This document shows, piece by piece, positions 5,835-14,586 of a stretch of DNA of 15,126 nt. The position numbers and the translations under genes are program-made. The stretch's first letter is position 1. Every line of letters begins with the position of its first letter. The notes under the pieces are model-generated. The model worked only from the letters and a program-made list of their open reading frames with translations. It did not search any database and had not been told where the DNA came from. This stretch comes from UBA10518 sp022837185 (GTDB lineage: Bacteria; Desulfobacterota; Desulfobulbia; Desulfobulbales; Desulfobulbaceae): positions 1 to 15,126 of the forward strand of contig JAVEQK010000043.1 of NCBI GenBank assembly GCA_034007705.1, written 5' to 3'.

Positions 5835-7163
5835 ATGCGCAGAGTCTTTCTGAGTTTTCTGGGACGTGGTTCAAAAAATAAAGGATACAGGTATGACAAA
5901 ACTCGGTATGAGCTGAATGGGAAAATATCTGCAGAAACCGAATTTGTTCAGGTTGCTGAGCTACAACTCCTCGGCGACATTTTTGACCAGATTTTAATTG
6001 TGGCGACAAGACAATCGTTTGACGAACATTATGTATCCTTGACGGAACAGGCCATAAAACTGGCAGGAACCAATGATGGACATTTCAGGGAGATAATTAT
6101 TGAAGAAGACATGAAAGACGAAGGGCAATGGAAGTGGTTTGAAAAAATATTCTCGGCCATTGAAGAGGGGGATCGCCTAACCGTTGACCTAACCCACGGG
6201 TATCGCTCTGTTCCTATTGTTTTTTCCACTGCTCTGAATTTTCTTCAAAAGACAAAGGGAATAACACTGGAACATGTTTTTTACGGTGCGTTCGAACAAA
6301 ATCGCAACGAAGCGCCGGTAGTTGATATGCGGAGCTTTTTTGATATTAATCTCTGGGCCGACGCTGTCACCAGGCTGACGGAAGAGGCGGATGCCCAAAA
6401 AATCACCGAAGCGGCACAACTCAGCCATTCATCGCAACTTCCCGAATTCAATGATGATTCTCTGATTAAATCCTTCGAAGACATTACCGATAGAATCCGC
6501 AACGTTGATGTCGATAATATCGCAAAAACGGCTCATAACGTTACGAAACATATTCGGAGAGTGCAAAAGAAGGCGTCTGCCTCCGGGAAGATATTGCTCC
6601 AACTGGCGGAGAAAAAATTCTCTCCTTTAGCGCTGCCTGAAGATAACAACAAGCTGTACGAAAATGACTACTTCGGCAACCAGATTCAAATCATCAAGGT
6701 GCTCATTGAGCATGATTTGTATATGCAGGCTTTTACTGCAATGCGGGAGTTTCTTGTTTCAGTTGGCGAGCGTCATGCAAAAAAACAGATCGAAATTCTT
6801 ATCGAAGGGGAATGGAAAGATATTAGCAACAAGAAGAAGAAAACACGCAGAAATGATTCCCGCCGATATGCTGATAAACTAATCGGGGCCTTCTCAACAA
6901 ACGAGAAGGATTGGAATTTTTCTGACCTACGAGACGAAGGTGGTAAGAAATTTCTTGCTGTCATGGAGCCTTTTCTGAAAAGCGCTAATCATGCTGAACT
7001 AATTGAAAAAATGAAAAATTTGTGTATCGAGCTGAGGGATTATCGCAATGGTTTTGATCATGCCTGGACTGGGAAGGGAGGAATGAAAGAAGACATAAAG
7101 GAAAAAGCGGCTGATTTTTTCCGTCAGTTGGAAGAAATATTACCCTTGATCGAACGACTATGA
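5835..7163 (+). CDS. csx1: CARF-HEPN ribonuclease, Csx1/Csx2 (DxTHG-motif, TM1812-like) family
   Basis: 442 residues, AAGGAG (5822-5827) 7 bases before ATG. The N-terminal ~170 residues are a CARF domain. They start MRRVFLSFLG and contain DLTHGYRSVP at 118-127, the DxTHG signature of this family, which lines the cyclic oligoadenylate pocket. The C-terminal helical half is HEPN; RNGFDH at 404-409 is the catalytic R-x4-H motif. The protein should be a dimeric RNase switched on by cOA from Cas10, cutting RNA non-specifically in the infected cell. It overlaps the cas6 start by four bases (ATGA). Its base composition is markedly lower in GC than its neighbours: lines 6061-6120 and 6481-6540 are 40% and 42% GC, against 70% at 7381-7440. 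This suggests a separate origin or recent exchange of the effector. Confidence 0.9.
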   Translation: MRRVFLSFLGRGSKNKGYRYDKTRYELNGKISAETEFVQVAELQLLGDIFDQILIVATRQSFDEHYVSLTEQAIKLAGTNDGHFREIIIEEDMKDEGQWKWFEKIFSAIEEGDRLTVDLTHGYRSVPIVFSTALNFLQKTKGITLEHVFYGAFEQNRNEAPVVDMRSFFDINLWADAVTRLTEEADAQKITEAAQLSHSSQLPEFNDDSLIKSFEDITDRIRNVDVDNIAKTAHNVTKHIRRVQKKASASGKILLQLAEKKFSPLALPEDNNKLYENDYFGNQIQIIKVLIEHDLYMQAFTAMREFLVSVGERHAKKQIEILIEGEWKDISNKKKKTRRNDSRRYADKLIGAFSTNEKDWNFSDLRDEGGKKFLAVMEPFLKSANHAELIEKMKNLCIELRDYRNGFDHAWTGKGGMKEDIKEKAADFFRQLEEILPLIERL

Positions 7164-8104
7164 GCATTGTCACAGCATCTCTCACCTTCCACTGCACTTT
7201 CATGACCGATGCCCGGCTGCCGGATTACCTGGGTTCGGCCCTGCGGGGCGGGCTGGGCTGGGCGCTGAAGAAGACGAGCTGCGCCCTCCGGACCCGGCAA
7301 TGCAGGGACTGCATCCTCCGTCAACAATGCGTGTATGCCTGGATCTTCGAAACCGAGCGATACGAGGACTGCAACGGCCGCACGGTCAACGCCCGGCCCC
7401 ATCCCTTCATTATCCAGCCCGGCGAGGGGACCGCCGGTGAACGAAGGGTCGGCGACCAGTTCGACTTTTCCATGCTCCTCATCGATCGGGCCGTCGACTA
7501 CTTGCCACACATCGTCTATTCCCTGCAACAGGTGGGAAAGACCGGCGTGGGCGGCGGCAATCGTTCCGGCCTGGGCAGGTTCCGCCTGGATCGGGTGACG
7601 GCTGGGCAGGATACGTTGTTTGAAGCTGCGGGAGGAGTACTGCACAAGCCGGATAAACCCGAACGGCTTGCCCTCGAAGCCGAAGCAGCCATCCCGGTCC
7701 GGGGAATCGGAGTCCATCTGCTTACGCCGCTGCGGGTCAAGATGGGCAACGAACTACATGACGACCTGCCGTTCCACGTCCTGGTCCGCGCCGGACTCCG
7801 GCGTATGGCCGCCCTGGAGCAAGCGTACGGCGACGGCGAGCCGGATCTGGACTACCGCGGCCTCATCAGCCGGGCCGAACAGGTTGAGACGGTTGCATCC
7901 TCGCTGCGATGGCAGGAAATGCTTCGATACAGCAACCGCCAGCGGCAGAAGATATCCCTGAGCGGATTGACCGGGACGATCCGCTACCGTGGCAACCTGG
8001 CCGATTTCCTGCCCGTGCTGGCCTACTGTGAAAAGGTGCATGTCGGCAAGCAGACAGTCTTCGGTTTGGGGCGGATTTCAGTCAAGTCCTGCGATCCGGG
8101 ATGA
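7160..8104 (+). CDS. cas6: Cas6 family pre-crRNA processing endoribonuclease
   Basis: 314 residues; the start ATG overlaps the csx1 stop (ATGA). The protein belongs to the divergent RAMP-type Cas6 group. A four-cysteine pattern at Cys41, Cys48, Cys51 and Cys57 (CALRTRQCRDC...QQC) is followed by VYAWIFE, then RPHPFIIQP, GVGGGNRSGLGRFRL, and a C-terminal glycine-rich G-loop, VGKQTVFGLGRI. These are the usual landmarks of this family, called CRISPR system precrRNA processing endoribonuclease RAMP protein in databases. It should cut the repeat transcript at the 3' base of its hairpin, giving crRNAs with an 8-nt 5' tag; the repeat at the window end fits this. The active-site residue cannot be assigned with confidence from sequence alone. 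The intergenic gap to cas10 is 101 bases, with a short AAATGAAATGAAAATGA direct repeat and no clear promoter. Confidence 0.88.
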   Translation: MSIVTASLTFHCTFMTDARLPDYLGSALRGGLGWALKKTSCALRTRQCRDCILRQQCVYAWIFETERYEDCNGRTVNARPHPFIIQPGEGTAGERRVGDQFDFSMLLIDRAVDYLPHIVYSLQQVGKTGVGGGNRSGLGRFRLDRVTAGQDTLFEAAGGVLHKPDKPERLALEAEAAIPVRGIGVHLLTPLRVKMGNELHDDLPFHVLVRAGLRRMAALEQAYGDGEPDLDYRGLISRAEQVETVASSLRWQEMLRYSNRQRQKISLSGLTGTIRYRGNLADFLPVLAYCEKVHVGKQTVFGLGRISVKSCDPG

Positions 8105-8205
8105 GAAGCCCCTGTTCGTGCTAAAAAAATACCCGACAAAGTGAAAATGAAATGAAAATGACCGTAAAGGTAAACAAGGAATAAAAAACGGCACTGGAGA
8201 AACAG

Positions 8206-10809
8206 ATGAATGAGACAGTATTGAAAATCGCCTTGGCCGGCTTGCTGCATGATGTTGGGAAGTTCGCTCAGGGAGGCCTCGAGGTGTCTAAGGACTATCT
8301 GGTCAGTAATGCCGGCCTGTATCAACCCTTCAGGGACGGGCACCACAGCCATATTCATGCGGTGTACACTGCGGCCTTTATCGAACAGATGGCGGACAAA
8401 CTTCCGGAGAAATTCAACCGGGGAGGATGGGGAGAAGGCGACAGCTTTGTTAATCTCGCCGCCGGACACCATAAGCCAGAAACGCCCATGCAGTGGATCA
8501 TAGCCATCGCGGATCGCATTTCCAGTGGTCTTGATCGTGCCACCTTCGAACAAGGTGAGGCAATAGCCTTTAAGGATTATCAGCGGACACGTCTTTTGCC
8601 TGTCATGGAGGCGCTTGGTCCCAGGAGAATTACAAAATTCAAAAGTGGTAAGGATTTCAAGTACAGATATCCCCTGGCACCTCGATCAGCTCAGGCAATT
8701 TTTCCGCGCAAGAAGGAAGAGTTTACTCAAGAGCAGGCTGATCAGGAATATTTGGAACATTTTAACGGTTTCATTAAGCACCTTGCCAACCTCCAACATA
8801 GGCAAGAATCCATTGCTCTCTGGGCGGAACACTTCGATTCTCTGTATATGACTTACACTGCGGCTATTCCTGCAGCGCGGGTGGGTGACGTCATTCATGA
8901 CGTCTCGCTTTACGACCATTCGCGTACAACCGCCGCCATCGCCGCAGCACTTTATCGTTTTCACACTGGGACCGACACGCTGAACGATGGCAGTATAAGA
9001 AATGGAGAGCAGGAAAAACTACTGCTGATCAGCGGTGACTTTTATGGAATCCAGGATTTCATTTTCAGTGAAGGCGGCGAGACGCGGAAATTTCGCTCCA
9101 AACTGCTTCGGGGCCGTTCTTTCTCGGTCTCTCTTTTCAGCGAACTGGCAGCAGATATGGTTTGCCGTAAACTCGGCCTCCCGTTTCTATCGGTGGTGAT
9201 GAACGCCGCCGGCAAGTTTCATCTTATCGGACCAAATCTTCCTGATACCATGGATACCGTCAGAGCTGTGGAAACAGAAATCAACGACTGGCTCTTCACT
9301 GCAACCTACGGGCAGAGCAGTCTCGGCATAAGCTTCACTCCTGCTTCCACGGTTGAATTGCATTCCGGGCGTTTTGCAGACCTGTGGCAACGGCATCTCG
9401 TGAATATAGAGATTCGTAAGAGCTGTAAAGTCGATTTGAACAGGCACGGCGGGGCGGTGCCCATGGAGAATTATCTTGATCTGTTCATTAACGACCGGAA
9501 ACAGGTTCGACGTCCTTTATGTCCCCTTTGCGGTAAACGTCCATCCGATGTCGCGGTGGAAAATGACACTGTCTTCATGCCGGATTCGTCGTCGAGCTGC
9601 AAGTTATGCCGGGACCATGTCTTCCTCGGCACGAATCTCGTCAAAAAAAACATGGTTGCCGTTTTTGGAGGAGATATTGACAAAGGCAGGTTCGATAACC
9701 GTCTTGGGCTGCCCATTTTCGGTGAATATCAGGTAGCTTTCTGCAGCAATGCCATGCAGAAAGAGGCTGAGTCAGGCTCGCTGTTGAAGCTCTGGCAGGT
9801 AAAGGCCGACGAAGACGGAACCATCCCTTCAGAGGTGACAGCGCGGCTCATCAACGGTCATGTGCCCCTGTACAGGGAAAAGGATAATCAGGACAACTGC
9901 CTGTTGGAAAGCGCCCGATCCGAGGAAAAAGTTTACGATCTCATTGAACAGATCAGGGAAGATGTCCCGAAGACCTTCTCCCATATCGCCATTAAAGCCC
10001 GCCGATTGGACGATAACGGAAGATGTCGTGGTATCGAGGCGCTTGGTGTTTTGGAAGCCGATGTGGACAATCTCGGAATGCTGTTCGGTTGTGGCCTGCC
10101 CCGGCAGCGCTTCACCATTTCCCGGCTGGCCACTCTGAGCCGGCAGATCAACGATTTTTTTGTCCTGTATTTGCCGCATTTGCTTGCAACGGATGAGACG
10201 TATTACGATGTTTACACCGTATTTGCCGGCGGTGACGACCTTTTCCTTATCGGTCCTTGGAACCGGATGGCCCATCTGGCCCGTCAACTGAACCAGCGTT
10301 TCAATGAATATGTATGCGCCAACAGTGAAATAACCTTTTCAGCCGGTATTACAGTGCACAAGCCCCACACTCCGGTGGACAAGCTGGCAGAGGCTGCGGA
10401 GGATGCTTTGAAATCTTCCAAGACCGCCGGTCGTGACCGGGTGACCATGTTTGGCGAAACCGTGTCCTGGGATGACTTCCAGGTTTTGTTGGATGTTCAG
10501 CGGCATATGGAAGAGTGGCTTGCGAAAAAATATATCAGCGACGCAATGTTTTACAGGTTAAACCATTTTGTCGACATGGCGGAGCTGGAAAAGATTGTTC
10601 TGGAAAGCGAGGAAGTCAGTCTTGCAGATATGGAAAGCCTTAAATGGCGAGCCCTTTTCAAATATAACCTTGTGCGCAATGTGGATCGCAGACAGGAAAA
10701 CAGGGAAAAAGTATTGAAGGAAATGGGGATCATGGCCGTCTGGCTCGATCAATATCGCGGAGCAGTGCGTATCCCGCTCTGGCACGTTTTGTACGAAAAA
10801 CGCAAATAA
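8206..10809 (+). CDS. cas10: Cas10 (Csm1): HD nuclease and cyclic oligoadenylate synthase
   Basis: 867 residues, GGAG (8196-8199) 6 bases before ATG. It is the large subunit of the type III-A complex. Residues His15-Asp16 in GLLHDVGKFAQ are the HD single-strand DNase site, with a further histidine-rich segment, DGHHSHIHA, near residue 45. A zinc ribbon is formed by Cys439/Cys442 (CPLC) and Cys465/Cys468 (CKLC). GGDD at 675-678 (FAGGDDLFLIG) is the palm-domain cyclase motif that makes cOA from ATP when the complex binds target RNA, and GVLEADVDNLG earlier in the same palm fits. After it come FSAGITVHKP and SKTAGRDRVTMFG, typical of the domain, then a helical C-terminus that would contact Csm2 and Csm5. 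Both active sites appear intact, so DNA cleavage and signalling are both expected. Length and layout are normal for Csm1. Confidence 0.97.
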   Translation: MNETVLKIALAGLLHDVGKFAQGGLEVSKDYLVSNAGLYQPFRDGHHSHIHAVYTAAFIEQMADKLPEKFNRGGWGEGDSFVNLAAGHHKPETPMQWIIAIADRISSGLDRATFEQGEAIAFKDYQRTRLLPVMEALGPRRITKFKSGKDFKYRYPLAPRSAQAIFPRKKEEFTQEQADQEYLEHFNGFIKHLANLQHRQESIALWAEHFDSLYMTYTAAIPAARVGDVIHDVSLYDHSRTTAAIAAALYRFHTGTDTLNDGSIRNGEQEKLLLISGDFYGIQDFIFSEGGETRKFRSKLLRGRSFSVSLFSELAADMVCRKLGLPFLSVVMNAAGKFHLIGPNLPDTMDTVRAVETEINDWLFTATYGQSSLGISFTPASTVELHSGRFADLWQRHLVNIEIRKSCKVDLNRHGGAVPMENYLDLFINDRKQVRRPLCPLCGKRPSDVAVENDTVFMPDSSSSCKLCRDHVFLGTNLVKKNMVAVFGGDIDKGRFDNRLGLPIFGEYQVAFCSNAMQKEAESGSLLKLWQVKADEDGTIPSEVTARLINGHVPLYREKDNQDNCLLESARSEEKVYDLIEQIREDVPKTFSHIAIKARRLDDNGRCRGIEALGVLEADVDNLGMLFGCGLPRQRFTISRLATLSRQINDFFVLYLPHLLATDETYYDVYTVFAGGDDLFLIGPWNRMAHLARQLNQRFNEYVCANSEITFSAGITVHKPHTPVDKLAEAAEDALKSSKTAGRDRVTMFGETVSWDDFQVLLDVQRHMEEWLAKKYISDAMFYRLNHFVDMAELEKIVLESEEVSLADMESLKWRALFKYNLVRNVDRRQENREKVLKEMGIMAVWLDQYRGAVRIPLWHVLYEKRK

Positions 10810-10832
10810 GCGAACATCAACGGAGGAAGGCA

Positions 10833-11222
10833 ATGGCATCAATTAATTTGTGGAAAGACAAGGCTAACAGGAAACTCGAACCGACCTTGTTTTCTTTGAC
10901 AGCGGAAGAACTGGCCAAAGGGATTGGTGGTGAGGGCAGAAACATAAATAAAAGTACCCAGCTTCGCCGCTATTACGACGAAGTTGTCCGGCTTGCTACC
11001 CAGGCGAAGGCCAGTGGGGCGGATATGGATCTCATACTGCCCCAGGTCCACATGCTGGTTGCAAAAGTTGCCTATGCCCGAGGCCGCAACCTGGTCGGCG
11101 ATTCTTTTGTGGAATTGATGAAAAGCGGCATCAGCCAGGTGAACGACAAGGAGGATCTTCAGGTTTTCGCCAATTTTCTTGAATCGTTCATGGGTTTTTA
11201 CAAGGTCCATGGCCCGAAGTAA
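10833..11222 (+). CDS. csm2: Csm2, small subunit of the type III-A complex
   Basis: 129 residues, all-helical, GGAGG (10822-10826) 6 bases before ATG and 23 bases after cas10. Typical Csm2 features are NKSTQLRRYYDEVVRL (residues of about 39-54), LPQVHMLVAKVAYARGR in the middle, and a C-terminal FANFLESFMGFYK helix. Csm2 proteins line the inner face of the Csm filament beside the crRNA-target duplex. They have no catalytic activity of their own. Length is in the usual range. Nothing is odd about the gene, and its position between cas10 and csm3 is the standard type III-A order. Confidence 0.93.
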   Translation: MASINLWKDKANRKLEPTLFSLTAEELAKGIGGEGRNINKSTQLRRYYDEVVRLATQAKASGADMDLILPQVHMLVAKVAYARGRNLVGDSFVELMKSGISQVNDKEDLQVFANFLESFMGFYKVHGPK

Positions 11223-11270
11223 CAGCAGCTTTTTTTGTAACATAAATGTTTTTTGGAAAAGGAGACGATC

Positions 11271-11972
11271 ATGAAACTTGTCAATATGACCACCATCACA
11301 GGTAGAGTCAGGCTGGAAAGCGGCCTCCATATTGGCGCCGGTGACACCGAACTGCGCATCGGCGGCACCGACAATCCGGTGATCAAGCACCCCCATACCG
11401 GTGAACCGTACATCCCGGGCTCTTCCATCAAGGGGAAAATTCGTGCCCTGCTCGAAATGAAGACCGGACTGCTGGCTGTAACAGGAAATGGGAAACCATT
11501 GGGTACCGGGATTCTGAAAAAGAACCTGACAGAAGATCAACGCAAAGAGGCAATCAATATCCTGAAACTCTTCGGAGTGAGCGGCGCGGACGATCAAGAG
11601 ACCCAGCAGATCGGTCCATCCCGTGCCTCTTTTGCCGATTGCCCTTTGAACGAGGCCAGCCGGGACGCGGTCATGACAGGCAATTGGTCCTTTTTCGAGG
11701 TGAAATCCGAGAATTCCATCGATCGTATCCGCGGGGTGGCAGAGAACCCTCGCTTTACGGAAAGAGTTGTTGCCGGTCTTGCCTTTGACTTTTCGGTCGC
11801 TCTCAAGAAGATGGAAGGTGATGAAGATCTGCGTGTCCTTCTGTTGCAGGGGATGAAACTCCTGGAGCACGACGCCCTGGGTGGGAGTGGCAGCCGCGGT
11901 TACGGCCGGGTGCGCTTTGAATTGGACGATGCAGCACTGCAACAGCAGTTCAACGCTCTGCAACTCTTCTGA
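11271..11972 (+). CDS. csm3: Csm3, backbone RAMP and target-RNA-cleaving subunit
   Basis: 233 residues from ATG 11271. An in-frame TTG at 11253 is possible, but AAGGAG (11259-11264) sits 6 bases before 11271 and would lie inside the gene otherwise. The N-terminus has the RAMP opening GRVRLESGLHIGAG, then GGTDNPVIKHPHTG with Asp34, equivalent to the catalytic Asp33 of S. thermophilus Csm3 that cuts target RNA every 6 nt. YIPGSSIKGKIRALLE follows, and the C-terminal glycine-rich loop is LGGSGSRGYGRVRFEL. Several copies form the helical backbone holding the crRNA. The slicing residue is present, so RNase activity should be intact. The gene starts 48 bases after csm2; that gap holds a short AACATAAATGTT dyad (11239-11250) and a T-run, too small to call a terminator. 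Confidence 0.96.
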   Translation: MKLVNMTTITGRVRLESGLHIGAGDTELRIGGTDNPVIKHPHTGEPYIPGSSIKGKIRALLEMKTGLLAVTGNGKPLGTGILKKNLTEDQRKEAINILKLFGVSGADDQETQQIGPSRASFADCPLNEASRDAVMTGNWSFFEVKSENSIDRIRGVAENPRFTERVVAGLAFDFSVALKKMEGDEDLRVLLLQGMKLLEHDALGGSGSRGYGRVRFELDDAALQQQFNALQLF

Positions 11973-11984
11973 CAAGGAGGCGTC

Positions 11985-13049
11985 ATGCGCATTTACGCCA
12001 TTACCATCAGACCGTCTTCGCCTTTCGGCACCCCGCTCAAGGGTGATACCATCTTCGGCCATTTCTGTTGGCAGGCGGTTGAGAGCGATGACATTCTGAT
12101 CGGTGGTATCGATAGGTGGATTGGCTGTTACGATGAACGGCCATTCTCTGTTTTTTCCAGCGCCTGGCCCAGAATAGGGGCTGGTGAGGAGACTTTTGCC
12201 ATTCGGCGGCCGGATTTGCCGCTGTCGATGCTTGAAGATCCTTACCTGGCCTCTGATTGCGAAGCAAGACTGAAAAACCGCAAACAGGAAAAAGCAAGGA
12301 AGTGGTTGCTGGTCGGCGAAAATTTCCAGGTAAGGTTGCAAAGGGAAAACATGCTGAATGACCAGGATCTCTATGACCGGTTGACGGCTGACCTGCCGGC
12401 TGTCGAGAAAAAGAGGCTGCGCCAGGCGCCGGATCGCCACAAGCGGCCGGTCAGCAGCGCCGAACAACAGCACAACACCATCAATCGATTGACCATGACA
12501 ACTGGCAAAGGGGAGTTTGCGCCCTATAGCATGGACAACAGCCATTACCTGCCTGGACTTGAACTGGTTGTCCTCGCCGCTCTGGACGAAGAAGCATGCG
12601 GTCCGGACGGCCTTCGGAAAGCTTTTTCCCGGATTGGCGAATGGGGATTCGGGCGAGATGCCAGCACGGGACTTGGTCGTTTTGCCGTGATCAGAGTTGA
12701 AGAAATAGAAATTCCAGCGTATGGGAAGGATAGCGATGCATGTCTCGCTATTGGGCCGTGTGTTCCCGAACAAAATTTCTGGAGAGAAATGTATTTTACC
12801 CCTTTCATTCGCTTCGGAAGGCACGGCGCTCGTATGCTTCATACAGGCAGGCCTTTCAAAAACCCGGTGGTTATGGCTGACGAGGGTGGAGTTTTCGTAC
12901 CTCCCGCTGGAAAATTCCCGAAAAAACCGTATATCGGCCGCGCCGTGCGCCATATTTCCAAAGCCCAGGCCGAAGCTGTCTGTCAGGGATATTCCCTGTA
13001 TCTTCCCATGCGGCTGCCGGACCTGAAGGAAGGAGGGGAACATGTCTGA
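11985..13049 (+). CDS. csm4: Csm4, RAMP subunit that holds the crRNA 5' tag beside Cas10
   Basis: 354 residues, AAGGAGG (11974-11980) 4 bases before ATG and 12 bases after csm3. The N-terminal RAMP motif MRIYAITIRPSSPFGTPLKG, followed by DTIFGHFCW, is the usual Csm4 opening. In the centre are the basic, Gln-rich HKRPVSSAEQQHNTINRLT segment and GEFAPYSMD. EWGFGRDASTGLGRF, encoded near 12634-12690, is the glycine-rich RAMP loop. The C-terminus includes PFIRFGRHGARML. In known complexes Csm4 caps the 5' end of crRNA and docks to Cas10. The stop overlaps the csm5 start by eight bases, which implies coupled translation. Length is normal, slightly on the long side. Confidence 0.95.
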   Translation: MRIYAITIRPSSPFGTPLKGDTIFGHFCWQAVESDDILIGGIDRWIGCYDERPFSVFSSAWPRIGAGEETFAIRRPDLPLSMLEDPYLASDCEARLKNRKQEKARKWLLVGENFQVRLQRENMLNDQDLYDRLTADLPAVEKKRLRQAPDRHKRPVSSAEQQHNTINRLTMTTGKGEFAPYSMDNSHYLPGLELVVLAALDEEACGPDGLRKAFSRIGEWGFGRDASTGLGRFAVIRVEEIEIPAYGKDSDACLAIGPCVPEQNFWREMYFTPFIRFGRHGARMLHTGRPFKNPVVMADEGGVFVPPAGKFPKKPYIGRAVRHISKAQAEAVCQGYSLYLPMRLPDLKEGGEHV

Positions 13050-14586
13050 TCAGATAATCCATTTTCGTCTCACCACGATTTCACCGCTGCATATCGGCTG
13101 CGACGAGGTGTTCGAGCCTACCTCTTTTGTCATCGATGAAAAGGCGGAAGAATTGATCAGCTTCGAGACGACGTCGTTTCTCGAACAGCTTGATTCCGAC
13201 GCGCTCCAGCAGTTTTCTGCCATTTGCCAAAAGGGGACGATAGTTTCTCTACTTGAACTGCTCAAATTCATGCGCTCCCAGGCGGACCTGGTAGATGGTC
13301 AGAGAATTAAGGTAACGACCTCGTTCGTCGAACATTACGAAAATACTCTCGGCCTTTCCCAGAATGAAAGGATCGTCCGTCAGGAACTTAATAACTTCAA
13401 AATCAACCGTACAGCTTTTGATCCGCTCACCGAAAACGCTTATATTCCGGGTTCCGCGATCAAGGGCGCGATCCGCACGGCAGTGCTCAATCTGCGCAAC
13501 AACGGCAGACGGGAACCAACCTTTCAGGGAAGAAGCGCAGGCAGGGAATCGCAGGAGCACATCCTTGGCTTCAATTTTCACCATCTTGAGTCGGACCCTT
13601 TCCGCCTTCTCAAAGTGTCAGATTTTTTTCCAGTCAACGATGCGGCGAGGGCGATCAGTTATGCTGTGGATCGCAAGAAAAGGCCAAGCGAGAGGGAATC
13701 CCAGGCCCCTTACCAGATTCTCGAAACCGTGGAGCCTGGTGCAGTCTTTGTGGGCACAATTTCACTCCTTTCTCTCCCCGGTCACGATGCCGGTATTCGC
13801 AATTCGCTTACTATGGACGAAATTGTCGAGGCAGTTCGCACTTTTTATGGTGCTGAAAAACTTCGCGAAGATAAGGAATTAGAGAAAATCGGGGTGGCCC
13901 CCGCTGGCTCCCTTGCAGACGGTCATGCGCTTCCCTTGCGTATAGGCCGGCACAGTGGGGCAGAGTGTGTGACGATCAGCGGTCGTCGCCGAATCAAGAT
14001 CATGCAGGGTAGAAACAATCCTTCCAAATATCTTGACCACGCCACCACCGTCTGGCTTGCTGCCGACTCCAAGAAGCCGAACACCACCCAGGGTATGCAA
14101 CCATTTGGATGGATCGGCATGAAACCCCTGTCCAACGACGAGGGCTTAAGTTTGAAGGGTCAGGCGGAGGAGCAAAAATTTGCGGCACTGATGGCGATGC
14201 GGGGGAAGGTTGACGCCCGCAAGCAGCGGGAGGCTGAAATTCGGCAAAGAGCCGAAGCCGAGAGACGGGAGGCGGAAGAAAATGCTGCACATCTTGCTGC
14301 TGAGGCGGCCGAAAGAGAAGCGTCCCTAGAACGGGAGCGACAGGCCATGGCCGCGATGAGTGAAGCGGAGAAGCTTGCTCATGTTGTGACCAAGGAGGAC
14401 ACCACAGAGAACGAAATTGTGGAAATATACAACAAACTCGTTTCGTTTGAGCCTGAAGACCAAAAAATCATTGCTGCCGCTTTAAAAAAATGTTGGCTAT
14501 CTGCCGGCAAATGGTCGAAGAAGCAATGCTCAAAGAAACAATGGGAAAAGGTCCAGAAGGTTAAAACAATTCTGGGGGAAGCTTGA
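13042..14586 (+). CDS. csm5: Csm5 RAMP subunit with a long charged coiled-coil C-terminal extension
   Basis: 514 residues, AAGGAGG (13030-13036) 5 bases before ATG. Residues 1 to about 370 are a standard Csm5 body: IHFRLTTISPLHIGCDEVFE with the FVIDE segment at the start, NAYIPGSSAIKGAIRTAVLN in the middle region, and the Csm5-like AGSLADGHALPLRIGRHSG followed by TTQGMQPFGWIG. Csm5 sits at the crRNA 3' end of the complex. Beyond the usual end the protein continues for ~140 residues: about 374-449 are almost entirely Ala, Glu, Arg, Lys and Gln with a heptad-like pattern (REAEIRQRAEAERREAEENA), a likely coiled coil. A basic, Trp/Lys-rich helical tail follows (KWSKKQCSKKQWEKVQKVK). This extension may bind a partner protein or nucleic acid. 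It is the last cas gene before the leader. Confidence 0.95.
   Translation: MSDQIIHFRLTTISPLHIGCDEVFEPTSFVIDEKAEELISFETTSFLEQLDSDALQQFSAICQKGTIVSLLELLKFMRSQADLVDGQRIKVTTSFVEHYENTLGLSQNERIVRQELNNFKINRTAFDPLTENAYIPGSAIKGAIRTAVLNLRNNGRREPTFQGRSAGRESQEHILGFNFHHLESDPFRLLKVSDFFPVNDAARAISYAVDRKKRPSERESQAPYQILETVEPGAVFVGTISLLSLPGHDAGIRNSLTMDEIVEAVRTFYGAEKLREDKELEKIGVAPAGSLADGHALPLRIGRHSGAECVTISGRRRIKIMQGRNNPSKYLDHATTVWLAADSKKPNTTQGMQPFGWIGMKPLSNDEGLSLKGQAEEQKFAALMAMRGKVDARKQREAEIRQRAEAERREAEENAAHLAAEAAEREASLERERQAMAAMSEAEKLAHVVTKEDTTENEIVEIYNKLVSFEPEDQKIIAAALKKCWLSAGKWSKKQCSKKQWEKVQKVKTILGEA

Noticed and set aside
10839..13043. 734-codon open frame on the minus strand across csm2, csm3 and csm4
   Set aside because: It is fully antisense to three well-recognised csm genes with good ribosome binding sites; its translation has no family-like pattern. 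Long antisense frames are common opposite GC-rich genes.
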